DNA of 45,829 bases, taken from positions 1 to 45,829 of the forward strand of contig CALAIL010000042.1 in assembly GCA_937923255.1 (NCBI GenBank). The letters run 5' to 3'. The stretch is from an uncultured Propionivibrio sp. (lineage in GTDB: Bacteria > Pseudomonadota > Gammaproteobacteria > Burkholderiales > Rhodocyclaceae). This document shows positions 37,105 through 45,367 of the stretch, in pieces. The notes under the pieces were generated by a model. It was not told the origin of the DNA. It saw only the letters and a program-made list of their open reading frames with translations, and searched no databases. Made by a program: the position numbers and the translations under genes. Every line of letters starts with the position of its first letter. Position 1 is the stretch's first letter.

Positions 37105-37347
37105 TCACTGCGATTTTTCCAGTTTTATCAACTTTTTGGCGTCTTTTTCAGCTTCCGGCGCGGGCACGTCCTCGACCTCCAGCCCCCAGTCGCCGTACAG
37201 ATACCAATCATCCCCCAGCAATTCGGCGGGATGCTGGGTGCGGTCGGAACCGTTGCCGCAACCCATCGCCTCTTTCGAGCAATACCTGTCGCATCCCCAG
37301 CAGATTCGCTCAGGGTGTTTGGGATGCAGGGGAAATTTCCTCGCCAT
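37105..37347 (-). CDS. DUF3079 domain protein
   Basis: A small 80-aa cytosolic protein of the DUF3079 family, function unknown. The start MARKFPLHPKHPERICWGCD is the family N-terminus; conserved are the four cysteines of CWGCDRYC and MGCGN, with RTQHPAELLGDDW after, so it may bind a metal. The C-terminal 30 residues (VPAPEAEKDAKKLIKLEKS) are a charged extension. A longer frame back to 37401 exists but is not homologous. It lies convergent with the sirtuin gene. Confidence 0.88.
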   Translation of the reverse strand: MARKFPLHPKHPERICWGCDRYCSKEAMGCGNGSDRTQHPAELLGDDWYLYGDWGLEVEDVPAPEAEKDAKKLIKLEKSQ

Positions 37348-37439
37348 ATGTCTATGTCTATTGCTACGTATCGGGGCGCCGTGGCTGGCAGACTCGGACA
37401 CTATACGCCTTTATCTAAAAAATTAGAGTAGATCCCGGA

Positions 37440-37538
37440 AAGCCACAATCCACGCGGGCTAGCGCGCTGCTGCAGCCGCCTATTTACGGGGCTTACAGCG
37501 CCATGCATCTCCATCTAATTCCGAGAAGTTCACCCAAT
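37440..37538. repeat. Diverged REP-like copy
   Basis: CCACAATCCACGCGGGCTAGC and GCCTATTTACGGGGCTTACAGC resemble modules of the dispersed repeat. It lies between the DUF3079 gene and the next leftward gene and holds no coding sequence. Confidence 0.4.
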
Positions 37539-38120
37539 TCACGCAATCCCCGGCGGCTCCGCGCCCGGCGGCGGAGGCGGCACATAGCCGAATAGGGCCA
37601 GCGCAAAACCCAAAGCGACAAATAAAAATACGACCAGCAAGGCGATGAGAATCTGACTTATGATGAAGCCGCCGATGCTATAACCCAAGCTGGCTTTGGG
37701 AATCGCGCCGGACAATGCATTCCCGGCGACCCAGATCGAATACAGCCCCAGTGGCAATATCAGTAGCGGCGACGCGTTAAGCAGCATCAGCCCGATGCAT
37801 AGCGTATCCGCCACCAGGTATGAAGCGGCCAGCAGATTGAACAAATCGCCCCGACCGTCCCAGCGGCCGTCGCGCTTGAGCCACCAGCGCAAAAAACCGA
37901 GGCTGACAAGAAAAGCGCCCCATATCGACAGCATCGCCATGCCAAACATCAACCACGAAGGAATAATCAGCGCCTCCGGGTCTGACCAAACGCGATCGGA
38001 ATCCAAACCGGCCAGCAGCCCAAGGAACGTAATCGCCAGCACAGCTTGCCAGCGCGGAAAGGCATAGCGCTCGAACAGAAATTTTTGAAGGAAGAATAAC
38101 GGAAAAATAAGCGGTAGCAT
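37539..38120 (-). CDS. Polytopic membrane protein, possibly Yip1-like
   Basis: A 193-aa integral membrane protein with about five hydrophobic segments; no family is certain. The C-terminal half (LFNLLAASYLVADTLCIGLML, LGLYSIWVAGNALSG, FIISQILIALLVVFLFV) looks like bacterial YIP1-domain proteins, whose function is unknown. The cytoplasmic tail is proline-rich (GYVPPPPPGAEPPGIA). Its start at 38120 borders an AT-rich gap, which should hold its promoter. Named only as a weak resemblance. Confidence 0.7.
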   Translation of the reverse strand: MLPLIFPLFFLQKFLFERYAFPRWQAVLAITFLGLLAGLDSDRVWSDPEALIIPSWLMFGMAMLSIWGAFLVSLGFLRWWLKRDGRWDGRGDLFNLLAASYLVADTLCIGLMLLNASPLLILPLGLYSIWVAGNALSGAIPKASLGYSIGGFIISQILIALLVVFLFVALGFALALFGYVPPPPPGAEPPGIA

Positions 38121-38591
38121 AAAGGCCCCATTCCTTAAATCATATAAAGATATTAATAGACTTCATCAACCTACAATCTAATAAGCTATTCCAGGATTAT
38201 TTTATTAGGTAAATTTCAGATTATTAAAGATTAAGGGATTAAGGAATTTCTTTATTGTTCAGCTCTAAATCTATATCCTTTAGCAAAAGGCAAGCGGCTG
38301 AGTTATCCACCTGCTGTTTGTTTTAAAAATAGAAATATAAGCACTAAAATTTCTATAAGCGTCAGCCAAAATAATACTTTTCCCATGAATTAGCCTTTAG
38401 ATTATTAATCTGATATTTCAACAAAGTTTATCTGAATTATCAAACAATACATTTAACCCTTTTTAAGGTAAATCATTTTTTCGGAATATTATTTTATAGT
38501 CGGAAATTTCAGCGAATCCAGCGAACATACGCGGAGAATATACACGGAAATTCTGCCACTCACCTGGAATGCGTATCGCCGCAGTTTCCCT
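38121..38591. other. AT-rich intergenic region
   Basis: About 470 nt of strongly AT-rich sequence separate the membrane protein gene from the NRAMP terminator. Apart from the small ORF at 38303-38386 nothing coding was recognised. The compositional change resembles that of 35370-36050 and 18841-18915, suggesting foreign or relaxed sequence. Confidence 0.5.
38303..38386 (-). CDS. Candidate 27-residue membrane peptide
   Basis: An ORF of 27 codons plus stop, too short for ordinary gene calling. It begins MGKVLFWLTLIEILV, continues with a Leu/Ile/Phe run, and ends with a short polar tail (KQTAGG). The single hydrophobic segment of about 19 residues is long enough to span the membrane, and Glu12 sits within it. 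AAAGG lies 8 nt before the ATG. It lies between, and in the same direction as, the flanking membrane-protein genes, though far from both. Its status as a real gene is inferred from ribosome site, hydrophobicity and lack of alternative explanation. Confidence 0.5.
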   Translation of the reverse strand: MGKVLFWLTLIEILVLIFLFLKQTAGG

Positions 38592-38632
38592 AAAAAAACT
38601 GCGGAAGCGCCGACGTTTCGACGCTTCCGCAG
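38592..38632 (-). terminator. Terminator of the NRAMP gene
   Basis: Reading leftward, CTGCGGAAGCG and CGCTTCCGCAG form an 11-bp stem around a 12-nt loop, followed by seven Ts. It lies about 51 nt past the NRAMP stop. Confidence 0.92.
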
Positions 38633-38682
38633 CACGGGTCGTGCAGCCGCAAGCTGTCGGGCGGCCTCAGAATGACTTCCGA

Positions 38683-39906
38683 TTACTTCCAGAGATTGGC
38701 AATCCCCTGCAACGAAATCCAGCCGGCCCAGGCGGCAGTCGCTGCCGCCAGAATGCCGAAGATTTGCAGCCACATCGGGTGCGCGTAGTCGCCGACGATT
38801 TTCCTGTTCTTCGCCGCCACCAGCATTATGCCCAGCGTCAGCGGCAAAATCAGGCCGTTAAGCGCGCCCACCAGCACCAGCGTCTGAACCGGCCGGCCAA
38901 ACACCACGAATACGATCGTAGAAAAGGCAATAAACAACATGATGACGTAGGTGTTATATCTTTCGACCGCCGCCGACATCGAGCGCAAAAAGGAAACGCT
39001 GGTATACGCCGCGCCGACAATGGAAGTGATTGCTGCCGCCCAAAGGACGAGGCCAAAAAACTTGTACCCCAGATTGCCGGCGGCATGCCGGAAAACGGAA
39101 GCCGGCGGATTAGCCGGGTCCAGCTTCAGGCCTGCGGCTACGACACCCAGCGCCGCCAGGAAAATAACGACACGCATGACGCCGGTGATCAGGATGCCGG
39201 TCACGGCGGCGCGGTTGACGCGCGCCAGGTTTTCATACCCCGTCACGCCCGCGTCGAGCAGGCGATGCCCGCCGGCAAACGTAATGTAGCCGCCGACCGT
39301 ACCGCCGACCAGCGTAATCGTCGGCAACATCAGCGCGGCGTAATCATTGGGGAAGATGGATTTGACGATCGCCTCGCCGACCGGCGGATTCGAGGAAAAC
39401 ATCACGTAAGTGGCGAGCAGGATCATCAATCCGCCCAGAATTTTGGCGACCCGATCCATCGCCAGGCCCGCTTCTTTCGAAGCAAAAATACCAATGGCGA
39501 TAACGCCCGAGATAATGGCGCCGGTTTCAACGCTGATACCGAACAGCACATTGACCGCCATGCCCGCTCCGCCCACATTTCCGATGTTGAAGGCCAGCCC
39601 GCCGGCGACAATCAACAGCGCGATGAGGTGCCCCAGGCCGGGAAGGACCTTGTTGGCGATATCCTGACCGCGCATACGGCTCATCGTAATCACACGCCAG
39701 ACGTTCATCTGCGCGCCGATGTCGATCACAATCGAAGCCAGAATGGCAAAGGCAAAGTTGGCGGCGAATTTTTCGGTAAATACGGCCGTCTGCGTCAAAA
39801 ATCCCGGCCCGACCGCCGAGGTGGCCATGATAAACGCGGCGCCAAGCAGCACCGACCAGTTGGTTTTGCCTTGCGTTTCGGCCTTGTGGATGACAGGTTC
39901 TGCCAT
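38683..39906 (-). CDS. Non-canonical NRAMP-family transporter
   Basis: A 407-aa membrane protein with about eleven hydrophobic helices, in the NRAMP superfamily but of a divergent branch like B. subtilis YcsG. The start MAEPVIHK follows GGGAGAG. TM1 reads ATSAVGPGFLTQTAVFTEKF: it keeps GPG but lacks the DPGN motif whose Asp and Asn bind Mn or Fe in true MntH. TM6 likewise has GGYITFAGGHRLLDAG, with no MPHN methionine site. Hence transport of classic Mn2+ or Fe2+ is doubtful; Mg2+ or an organic ion is possible. It is monocistronic with a clear terminator. Confidence 0.88.
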   Translation of the reverse strand: MAEPVIHKAETQGKTNWSVLLGAAFIMATSAVGPGFLTQTAVFTEKFAANFAFAILASIVIDIGAQMNVWRVITMSRMRGQDIANKVLPGLGHLIALLIVAGGLAFNIGNVGGAGMAVNVLFGISVETGAIISGVIAIGIFASKEAGLAMDRVAKILGGLMILLATYVMFSSNPPVGEAIVKSIFPNDYAALMLPTITLVGGTVGGYITFAGGHRLLDAGVTGYENLARVNRAAVTGILITGVMRVVIFLAALGVVAAGLKLDPANPPASVFRHAAGNLGYKFFGLVLWAAAITSIVGAAYTSVSFLRSMSAAVERYNTYVIMLFIAFSTIVFVVFGRPVQTLVLVGALNGLILPLTLGIMLVAAKNRKIVGDYAHPMWLQIFGILAAATAAWAGWISLQGIANLWK

Positions 39907-40413
39907 ATTTATCTCTCTCCCTTCAGCAAAAATTCGTAGGGTCATGAAAAAAGTTCATTGGAAGGCAGCCTTGGAACATTATTTTTCCCCACGCAAGAAC
40001 AATGCGTTCCGCCACTGCGCCGTGTTGCGAAGGCGCGATCATAACTCTTCTCTTGCAATTTCAGAAGCATCTTGTGCAATTTCGGAATCCAGATGGCTCT
40101 ATTTCTCGCTGAATGCGACACAAAAAGCAAATCACATGATCTGCGCGCATAGATCTCTGCGGATTGCCCAAGTTTGCCACCGAAACAGGCAGAATGAGCG
40201 GGCTGCCCAATGCCCACAGCCTGTACCGGATGTGTCAAAATATCGCCCGCACCGTCCCGCCTTTATCGACATGTAGCCCCGTAAAACCGGGCCGTTTAAG
40301 CGATAGCGGACACGGCGCCGGCGCGGGCATTTTCCCAACGCACGCTTTTGGCCAATCCGACAAATTTGACGATTCAGACAACCTGACCTTGACGCCGCGC
40401 AATCCCTGCCCGT
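39907..40413. promoter_or_regulatory. Divergent promoter region, NRAMP / purine ABC operon
   Basis: About 507 nt separate divergent genes. Apart from the NRAMP ribosome site (GGGAGAG before 39906), no riboswitch fold or strong promoter was recognised; a TTGACG occurs at 40367 without a matching -10 box. ORFs running through this gap are shadows of the downstream genes. Confidence 0.35.
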
Positions 40414-41994
40414 ATGACATCCGCCGCTCCCCGCCTCGAACTGCACAACATTACCAAGCGCTACCCGTCCGTCGTCGCCAACGAAAATGTCAGCCTGACG
40501 ATCATGCCGGGCGAAATTCACGCGCTGCTGGGCGAAAACGGCGCGGGTAAGAGCACGCTGGTCAAAATCATCTACGGCGCGGTCAAAGCGGACGCCGGCA
40601 CCATCCGCATGAACGGCGAAGCGGTCGATATCGCTAACCCCGCGCAAGCGCGGCAGATGGGCATTGGCATGGTCTTCCAGCATTTCTCGCTGTTTGAAAC
40701 GCTGACCGTCGCCGAAAATATCGCCCTGGTGCTGGACGAACCGTTCAACCTGCCGAAGCTTTCCGAGCGAGTCAAAGCCGTTTCCGAGCGCTATGGCCTG
40801 CCGCTTGACCCCGACCGGCGCGTGCACAGCCTGTCGGTCGGCGAACGGCAGCGCGTCGAGATCGTCCGCTGCCTGTTGCAGAACCCGCAGCTCCTGATTC
40901 TCGACGAACCGACATCCGTACTGACGCCCCAGGCTGTCGAAAAGCTGTTTGAAACCCTGCGCCAGATCGCCTCTGAAGGCGTCTCCATCCTTTACATCAG
41001 TCACAAGCTGCATGAAATCCAGGCGCTGTGCGACAAGGCAACGATTCTGCGCAACGGACGCGTCACCGGCGCCGTGGTCCCGCGCGCAGAAACATCGGCA
41101 TCGCTGGCGCGCATGATGATCGGCCGCGATCTGCCGGTCTGTCAGGCGCCGCCGTACACGGGCGAACGGCGGCCGATGCTGACCGTCGAGCACCTGAGCA
41201 TTGATGCCGAAGGCCCGTTCGGCGTTTCCCTGCACGATATTTCGCTCACGCTCAATGCCGGTGAAATTCTCGGCATCGCCGGCATTTCCGGCAACGGACA
41301 GGCCGAGCTGATGGCAGCGCTCTCCGGTGAGCGGCCGGTCGGTAAGAAGACTATCCAGCTGGACGGCACCCCCATCGGCCACCTGAATGCCGGTCGACGC
41401 CGCGCCAAAGGGCTGGTCTACGTGCCGGAAGAACGCCTGGGGCGTGGCGCCGTGCCGCCGTTCTCGCTGAGCCGAAATGCCCTGCTGACCGCACACCGGC
41501 AAGGCATGAAACAGTGGGGGCTCGTCCATTACGGCAAGGCGCGAGACTACGCCCGCGCATGTGTCGAACGCTTCGACGTGCGCGGCGGCGATGTATCGAC
41601 CAACGCCCGTTCGCTTTCCGGCGGCAATCTGCAGAAATTCATCGTCGGCCGCGAAATCATGCTGCGGCCCAAGGTCATGATCGTCGCCCAGCCCACCTGG
41701 GGGGTCGATATCGGTGCGGCGAGCGCGCTGCGCCAGGCATTGCTTGATCTTTCCCGTTCCGGCGTCGCCCTGCTCGTCGTCTCGGAAGAACTCGAAGAAC
41801 TCTTTGAAATCAGCGACCGCATCGCCGTGCTCGCCCAGGGGCGGCTTTCGCCCGCACGCCCCAAGACCGCGCTCGACGCCGAAACGGTCGGCATGCAGAT
41901 GGCCGGGCTGTTTACGCCGCCCGCAGCGCCGCAAAGCACAGCGGATGCCCAACCGGAGACGGCTACAGATGCCGCCAATCATGCATCTGCTTGA
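40414..41994 (+). CDS. ABC transporter ATPase, BMP/nucleoside type
   Basis: A 526-aa two-domain ATPase of the NupO/YufO family, which drives import of purines or nucleosides. Domain 1 has a canonical Walker A GENGAGKST (40-48), signature LSVGERQRVEIVRCLL and Walker B LLILDEPTSVL. Domain 2 carries the variant loops GISGNGQAELM and LSGGNLQKFIVGREI with AQPTWGVD, typical of the degenerate second site of this group. The start has no obvious ribosome site. It overlaps the first permease gene by 26 nt. No BMP-family binding protein gene is present in this window. Confidence 0.92.
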   Translation: MTSAAPRLELHNITKRYPSVVANENVSLTIMPGEIHALLGENGAGKSTLVKIIYGAVKADAGTIRMNGEAVDIANPAQARQMGIGMVFQHFSLFETLTVAENIALVLDEPFNLPKLSERVKAVSERYGLPLDPDRRVHSLSVGERQRVEIVRCLLQNPQLLILDEPTSVLTPQAVEKLFETLRQIASEGVSILYISHKLHEIQALCDKATILRNGRVTGAVVPRAETSASLARMMIGRDLPVCQAPPYTGERRPMLTVEHLSIDAEGPFGVSLHDISLTLNAGEILGIAGISGNGQAELMAALSGERPVGKKTIQLDGTPIGHLNAGRRRAKGLVYVPEERLGRGAVPPFSLSRNALLTAHRQGMKQWGLVHYGKARDYARACVERFDVRGGDVSTNARSLSGGNLQKFIVGREIMLRPKVMIVAQPTWGVDIGAASALRQALLDLSRSGVALLVVSEELEELFEISDRIAVLAQGRLSPARPKTALDAETVGMQMAGLFTPPAAPQSTADAQPETATDAANHASA

Positions 41995-43042
41995 ACCTCG
42001 CCCCTATCCTTCCCGGCTGATGCGCTGGCTGTCGCCGCTCATCGCCGTCATCGCCACGCTGGTGACCGGCTCGCTGCTTTTTCGGGCGCTTGGCAAACCG
42101 CCGCTCGAATCCTTCCATATCTTTTTTATTCAGCCGTTGACCAGCAGCTACGGCTGGAGCGAACTGCTGATCAAGGCCTGTCCGCTGATCCTGATTGCGC
42201 AAGGGCTGGCGCTCGGCTTCAAGGCGCGCATCTACAACATCGGCGCCGAAGGCCAACTGATCGTCGGCGCGCTGGCCGGCGGCGGCGTCGCCATTGCCTG
42301 CGAAGGCAGCGATTCCGCCTGGATTCTTCCGGCCATGGTGCTGGCCGGCGCACTGGGCGGCGCATTCTGGGGCGCGATTCCCGCCCTGCTCAAAACGCGC
42401 TTTAACGCGCAGGAAACGCTGACGACGCTGATGCTTGCCTATATCGCCAACTATCTGCTCGCCTATATGGTCAACGGCCCGTGGCGCGACCCGGAAGGCA
42501 TGAACTTTCCGCAGACGATCATGTTCAGCGATCCGGCGCTGTTCTCGCCCCTGTTTGAAGGTTTGCGCGTTAATACTTCGGTCTTCATCACCCTCTTTGC
42601 CATCCTCGCTTTCTGGGCTTTCAACGCGCGCAGTTTCCTGCACTTCCAGATCGAGGTCGGCGGCTACGCGCCCGCCGCTTCGCGTTACGCCGGTTTTTCT
42701 GCCAACCGCACCGCCTGGTTTACGCTGGTGCTTTCGGGCATGGTCGCCGGCATCGCCGGCGTCGGTGAAATCGCCGGCCCAGTCGGCCAGCTCAATCTCA
42801 ACATTTCCCCCGGTTACGGCTTTGCCGCCATCATCGTCGCCTATCTGGGGCGCCTGCACGCGCTCGGCATCATCGCCGCGGGTTTTTTGATGGCGCTGCT
42901 CTATCTCGGCGGCGAGGCCGCACAGGTCGCCCTGCAACTGCCGGCGGCAATTACGGGGATTTTCCAGGGCATGCTGCTTTTCTTCCTGCTCGGCGCCGAC
43001 GCCTTCGTCGATAACCGTCTGCGCCGGCCGCTTGCCGCATGA
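41969..43042 (+). CDS. ABC transporter permease, nucleoside type (NupP-like)
   Basis: A 357-aa membrane permease of the BMP-type importer. The ATG at 41969 follows CGGAGA and overlaps the ATPase gene by 26 nt; the next ATG (41981) is possible. About ten hydrophobic segments are seen, with the family motif ARIYNIGAEGQLIVGALAGG near residue 75 and a late region SPGYGFAAIIVAYLGRLHALGI. A long in-frame extension upstream lies within the ATPase gene and is not coding here. It pairs with the next gene, 18 nt downstream. Confidence 0.93.
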   Translation: MPPIMHLLEPRPYPSRLMRWLSPLIAVIATLVTGSLLFRALGKPPLESFHIFFIQPLTSSYGWSELLIKACPLILIAQGLALGFKARIYNIGAEGQLIVGALAGGGVAIACEGSDSAWILPAMVLAGALGGAFWGAIPALLKTRFNAQETLTTLMLAYIANYLLAYMVNGPWRDPEGMNFPQTIMFSDPALFSPLFEGLRVNTSVFITLFAILAFWAFNARSFLHFQIEVGGYAPAASRYAGFSANRTAWFTLVLSGMVAGIAGVGEIAGPVGQLNLNISPGYGFAAIIVAYLGRLHALGIIAAGFLMALLYLGGEAAQVALQLPAAITGIFQGMLLFFLLGADAFVDNRLRRPLAA

Positions 43043-43060
43043 ACACGACTGCATAACGCC

Positions 43061-43981
43061 ATGATCGAACACATCGTCCCCATTCTGGCTGGTACGCTGG
43101 CCGCTGCCGTACCGCTGATTTTCGCCGGTCTGGGCGAACTTGTCGCCGAACGCACCGGCGTCATCAATCTTGGCGTCGAAGGCATGATGCTCGCCGGCGC
43201 CATTGCCGGATTCGCCGCTGCCGTAGAAAGCGGACAGGGCGCGGCCATTGGCCTGCCAGCCGGGGCGTTGGCCGGCGCCGGCATGGCGCTGATCTTCGCT
43301 TTTTTCGCACTACTGCTGGCCGCCAACCAGGCGGCTTGCGGGCTGGCGCTAACGATTTTCGGCATCGGGCTGTCGGCCTTCATCGGTCAGCATTACATCA
43401 GCTATAGCCTGCCTGGGCTGAAACCCTTCGCCATTCCGCTGCTTTCCGACATCCCCCTGCTCGGCCCGATACTGTTTAAGCAGGATGCCGTCGTCTACCT
43501 GTCGATCCTCACGTTCGCCGTCATCGCTTGGGGGCTGGCGAAAACCCGTCTCGGCCTGTTGCTCAAGGCCGTTGGCGAATCACCGGAAGCCGCGCACGCC
43601 ATCGGCTATCCGGTCATTGGCATCCGCTTCGGCGCGACGCTTTTTGGGGGGGCGCTGGCAGGCATCGCCGGCGCTTACCTGTCGACCGTCTATACGCCGC
43701 TGTGGGTGCAGAACATGAGCGCCGGCCGCGGCTGGATCGCCGTCGCACTCGTCGTTTTCGCCTCCTGGAAGGCCGAACGGCTGATGCTCGGCGCGTATCT
43801 GTTCGGCGCCGTCACCATCCTGCAATTTCACGCGCAAGGGCTGGGCATTACGATTCCCGTGCAACTGCTCGCCGCCTTGCCCTATCTCGCCACCATCATC
43901 GTACTCGTCGTCATTTCGCGCGACCGCCGCGTGCTCCAGAACAACCTGCCCGCCTCGCTGGGCCGCTCTTTTCTGCCCTGA
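43061..43981 (+). CDS. ABC transporter permease, nucleoside type (NupQ-like)
   Basis: A 306-aa second permease of the importer. Family features are VPLIFAGLGELVAERTGVINLGVEGMMLAGA at the N-terminus (broken here as VPLIFAGLGELVAERTGV and INLGVEGMMLAGA) and LGLLLKAVGESPEAAHAIGYPV. About nine hydrophobic segments are seen. It begins 18 nt after the first permease and ends 9 nt before the deaminase start. Both permeases and the ATPase are complete, so the missing part of the system is only the binding protein. Confidence 0.93.
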   Translation: MIEHIVPILAGTLAAAVPLIFAGLGELVAERTGVINLGVEGMMLAGAIAGFAAAVESGQGAAIGLPAGALAGAGMALIFAFFALLLAANQAACGLALTIFGIGLSAFIGQHYISYSLPGLKPFAIPLLSDIPLLGPILFKQDAVVYLSILTFAVIAWGLAKTRLGLLLKAVGESPEAAHAIGYPVIGIRFGATLFGGALAGIAGAYLSTVYTPLWVQNMSAGRGWIAVALVVFASWKAERLMLGAYLFGAVTILQFHAQGLGITIPVQLLAALPYLATIIVLVVISRDRRVLQNNLPASLGRSFLP

Positions 43982-43990
43982 ACCGCCTTA

Positions 43991-45367
43991 ATGACGACGC
44001 TGCTGCTCAAGGATGCCGATCTGCTGGTGACGATGGATGCCGATCGGCGCGAAATTCCGGGGGGCGGCATTTTTGTCCGTGATGGCGTCATTGAAGCGGT
44101 CGGCCCATCCGCCAGCCTGCCGACGCAGGCCGATGAAACGCTTTCGCTGGCCGGTTGCCTTGCCCTGCCCGGCCTCATCAACACGCACCACCACATGTAC
44201 CAAAGCCTGACGCGGGCATTCCCCGGCGCACAGGACGCCGAGCTATTCGCCTGGCTGCGCCGCCTGTATCCCGTCTGGGCGGGGCTGACGCCGGAAATGA
44301 TCCGCGTCTCGACGCTGACGGCGATGGCCGAACTGATCCTTTCCGGATGTACGACAAGCAGCGACCATCTCTACCTTTATCCGAACGGCGCGCGGCTCGA
44401 CGATTCGATTGAGGCCGCAGCGCAGATCGGTATGCGTTTTCACGCCGCGCGCGGCAGCATGAGCGTGGGAGAAAGCGAGGGAGGCCTGCCGCCCGACCGG
44501 CTGGTCGAAGATGAAGACACCATTCTCAAGGATACGCAGCGGCTGATCGAAACCTGGCACGACCCGGCGCGGCACGCCATGCTGCGCATCGTCGTTGCGC
44601 CCTGCTCGCCTTTCTCGGTCAGCCGCAGCCTGATGCGTGAAGCCGCGCGCCTGGCGCGGGCGTACGGTGTTTCGCTGCACACGCATCTGGCCGAGAACGA
44701 CAACGATGTCGCCTACAGCCGCGAAAAATTCGGCATGACGCCGGCAGCGTATGCCGAATCGCTCGGCTGGACGGGCGCGGATGTCTGGCATGCGCATTGC
44801 GTCAAACTCGACGAGGCCGGCATCGACCTTTTTGCACGCACGGGAACCGGCGTTGCGCACTGTCCGTGTTCGAATATGCGTCTAGCCTCCGGTATCGCGC
44901 CGATTCCCGCCATGCGTCGGGCAGGCGTTCCCGTCAGCCTCGGCGTCGACGGCAGTGCCTCGAACGACGCCGCGCACCTGCTCGGCGAAGCGCGCCAGGC
45001 CATGCTCCTCGCCCGTGTCGGCTGCCAGCCCCATGCGGGGCCGGCGGCAATGAGCGCGCGGCAGGCGCTGGAACTCGCCACATTGGGCAGCGCCCGGGTG
45101 CTGGGGCGCGACGATATCGGCGCGCTGGCCCCCGGCATGAGCGCCGACCTCGTCGCTTTTCCTCTCGATACGCTGGCGCTGGCCGGAGCGGCCGTGCATG
45201 ACCCCGTGGCCGCGCTGGTTTTCTGCGCGCCGCAACAGGTTCGTTACGCCATCATCAACGGCAAGCCCGTCGTGGCCGAGGGGCAACTGCTGCCGCTCGA
45301 ACTACCGTCATTGATTGCCGACCACAACCGGCTGGCCAGGCAGCTCATCCGTTCAACGAAGTCGTAA
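43991..45367 (+). CDS. 8-oxoguanine deaminase-like amidohydrolase
   Basis: A 458-aa amidohydrolase-superfamily enzyme resembling Pseudomonas 8-oxoguanine deaminase (PA0142 type), which turns 8-oxoguanine into uric acid. Metal-binding residues are in LINTHHHMYQSLTRAFPGAQ, LHTHLAEND, HAHCVKLDE and LGVDGSASNDAAHLL, all intact. QDAELFAWLRRLYPVW follows the first motif as in that enzyme. Related members act on isoguanine or s-triazines, so the exact substrate is inferred. It starts 9 nt after the permease gene and thus forms an operon with a purine-type importer, pointing to salvage of oxidised or exogenous purines. Confidence 0.87.
   Translation: MTTLLLKDADLLVTMDADRREIPGGGIFVRDGVIEAVGPSASLPTQADETLSLAGCLALPGLINTHHHMYQSLTRAFPGAQDAELFAWLRRLYPVWAGLTPEMIRVSTLTAMAELILSGCTTSSDHLYLYPNGARLDDSIEAAAQIGMRFHAARGSMSVGESEGGLPPDRLVEDEDTILKDTQRLIETWHDPARHAMLRIVVAPCSPFSVSRSLMREAARLARAYGVSLHTHLAENDNDVAYSREKFGMTPAAYAESLGWTGADVWHAHCVKLDEAGIDLFARTGTGVAHCPCSNMRLASGIAPIPAMRRAGVPVSLGVDGSASNDAAHLLGEARQAMLLARVGCQPHAGPAAMSARQALELATLGSARVLGRDDIGALAPGMSADLVAFPLDTLALAGAAVHDPVAALVFCAPQQVRYAIINGKPVVAEGQLLPLELPSLIADHNRLARQLIRSTKS

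Noticed and set aside
38569..39939. 456-codon rightward ORF opposite the NRAMP gene
   Set aside because: Antisense shadow running through the NRAMP terminator hairpin; very rich in Arg, Gln, His and Asn.
39907..40413. Purine riboswitch before the ABC importer operon
   Set aside because: No conserved purine-aptamer core or three-way junction could be seen in the leader.
40132..41982. 616-codon leftward ORF opposite the ABC ATPase gene
   Set aside because: It lies wholly opposite a clearly recognised ATPase and shows no family motifs; long antisense frames are expected in GC-rich coding sequence.
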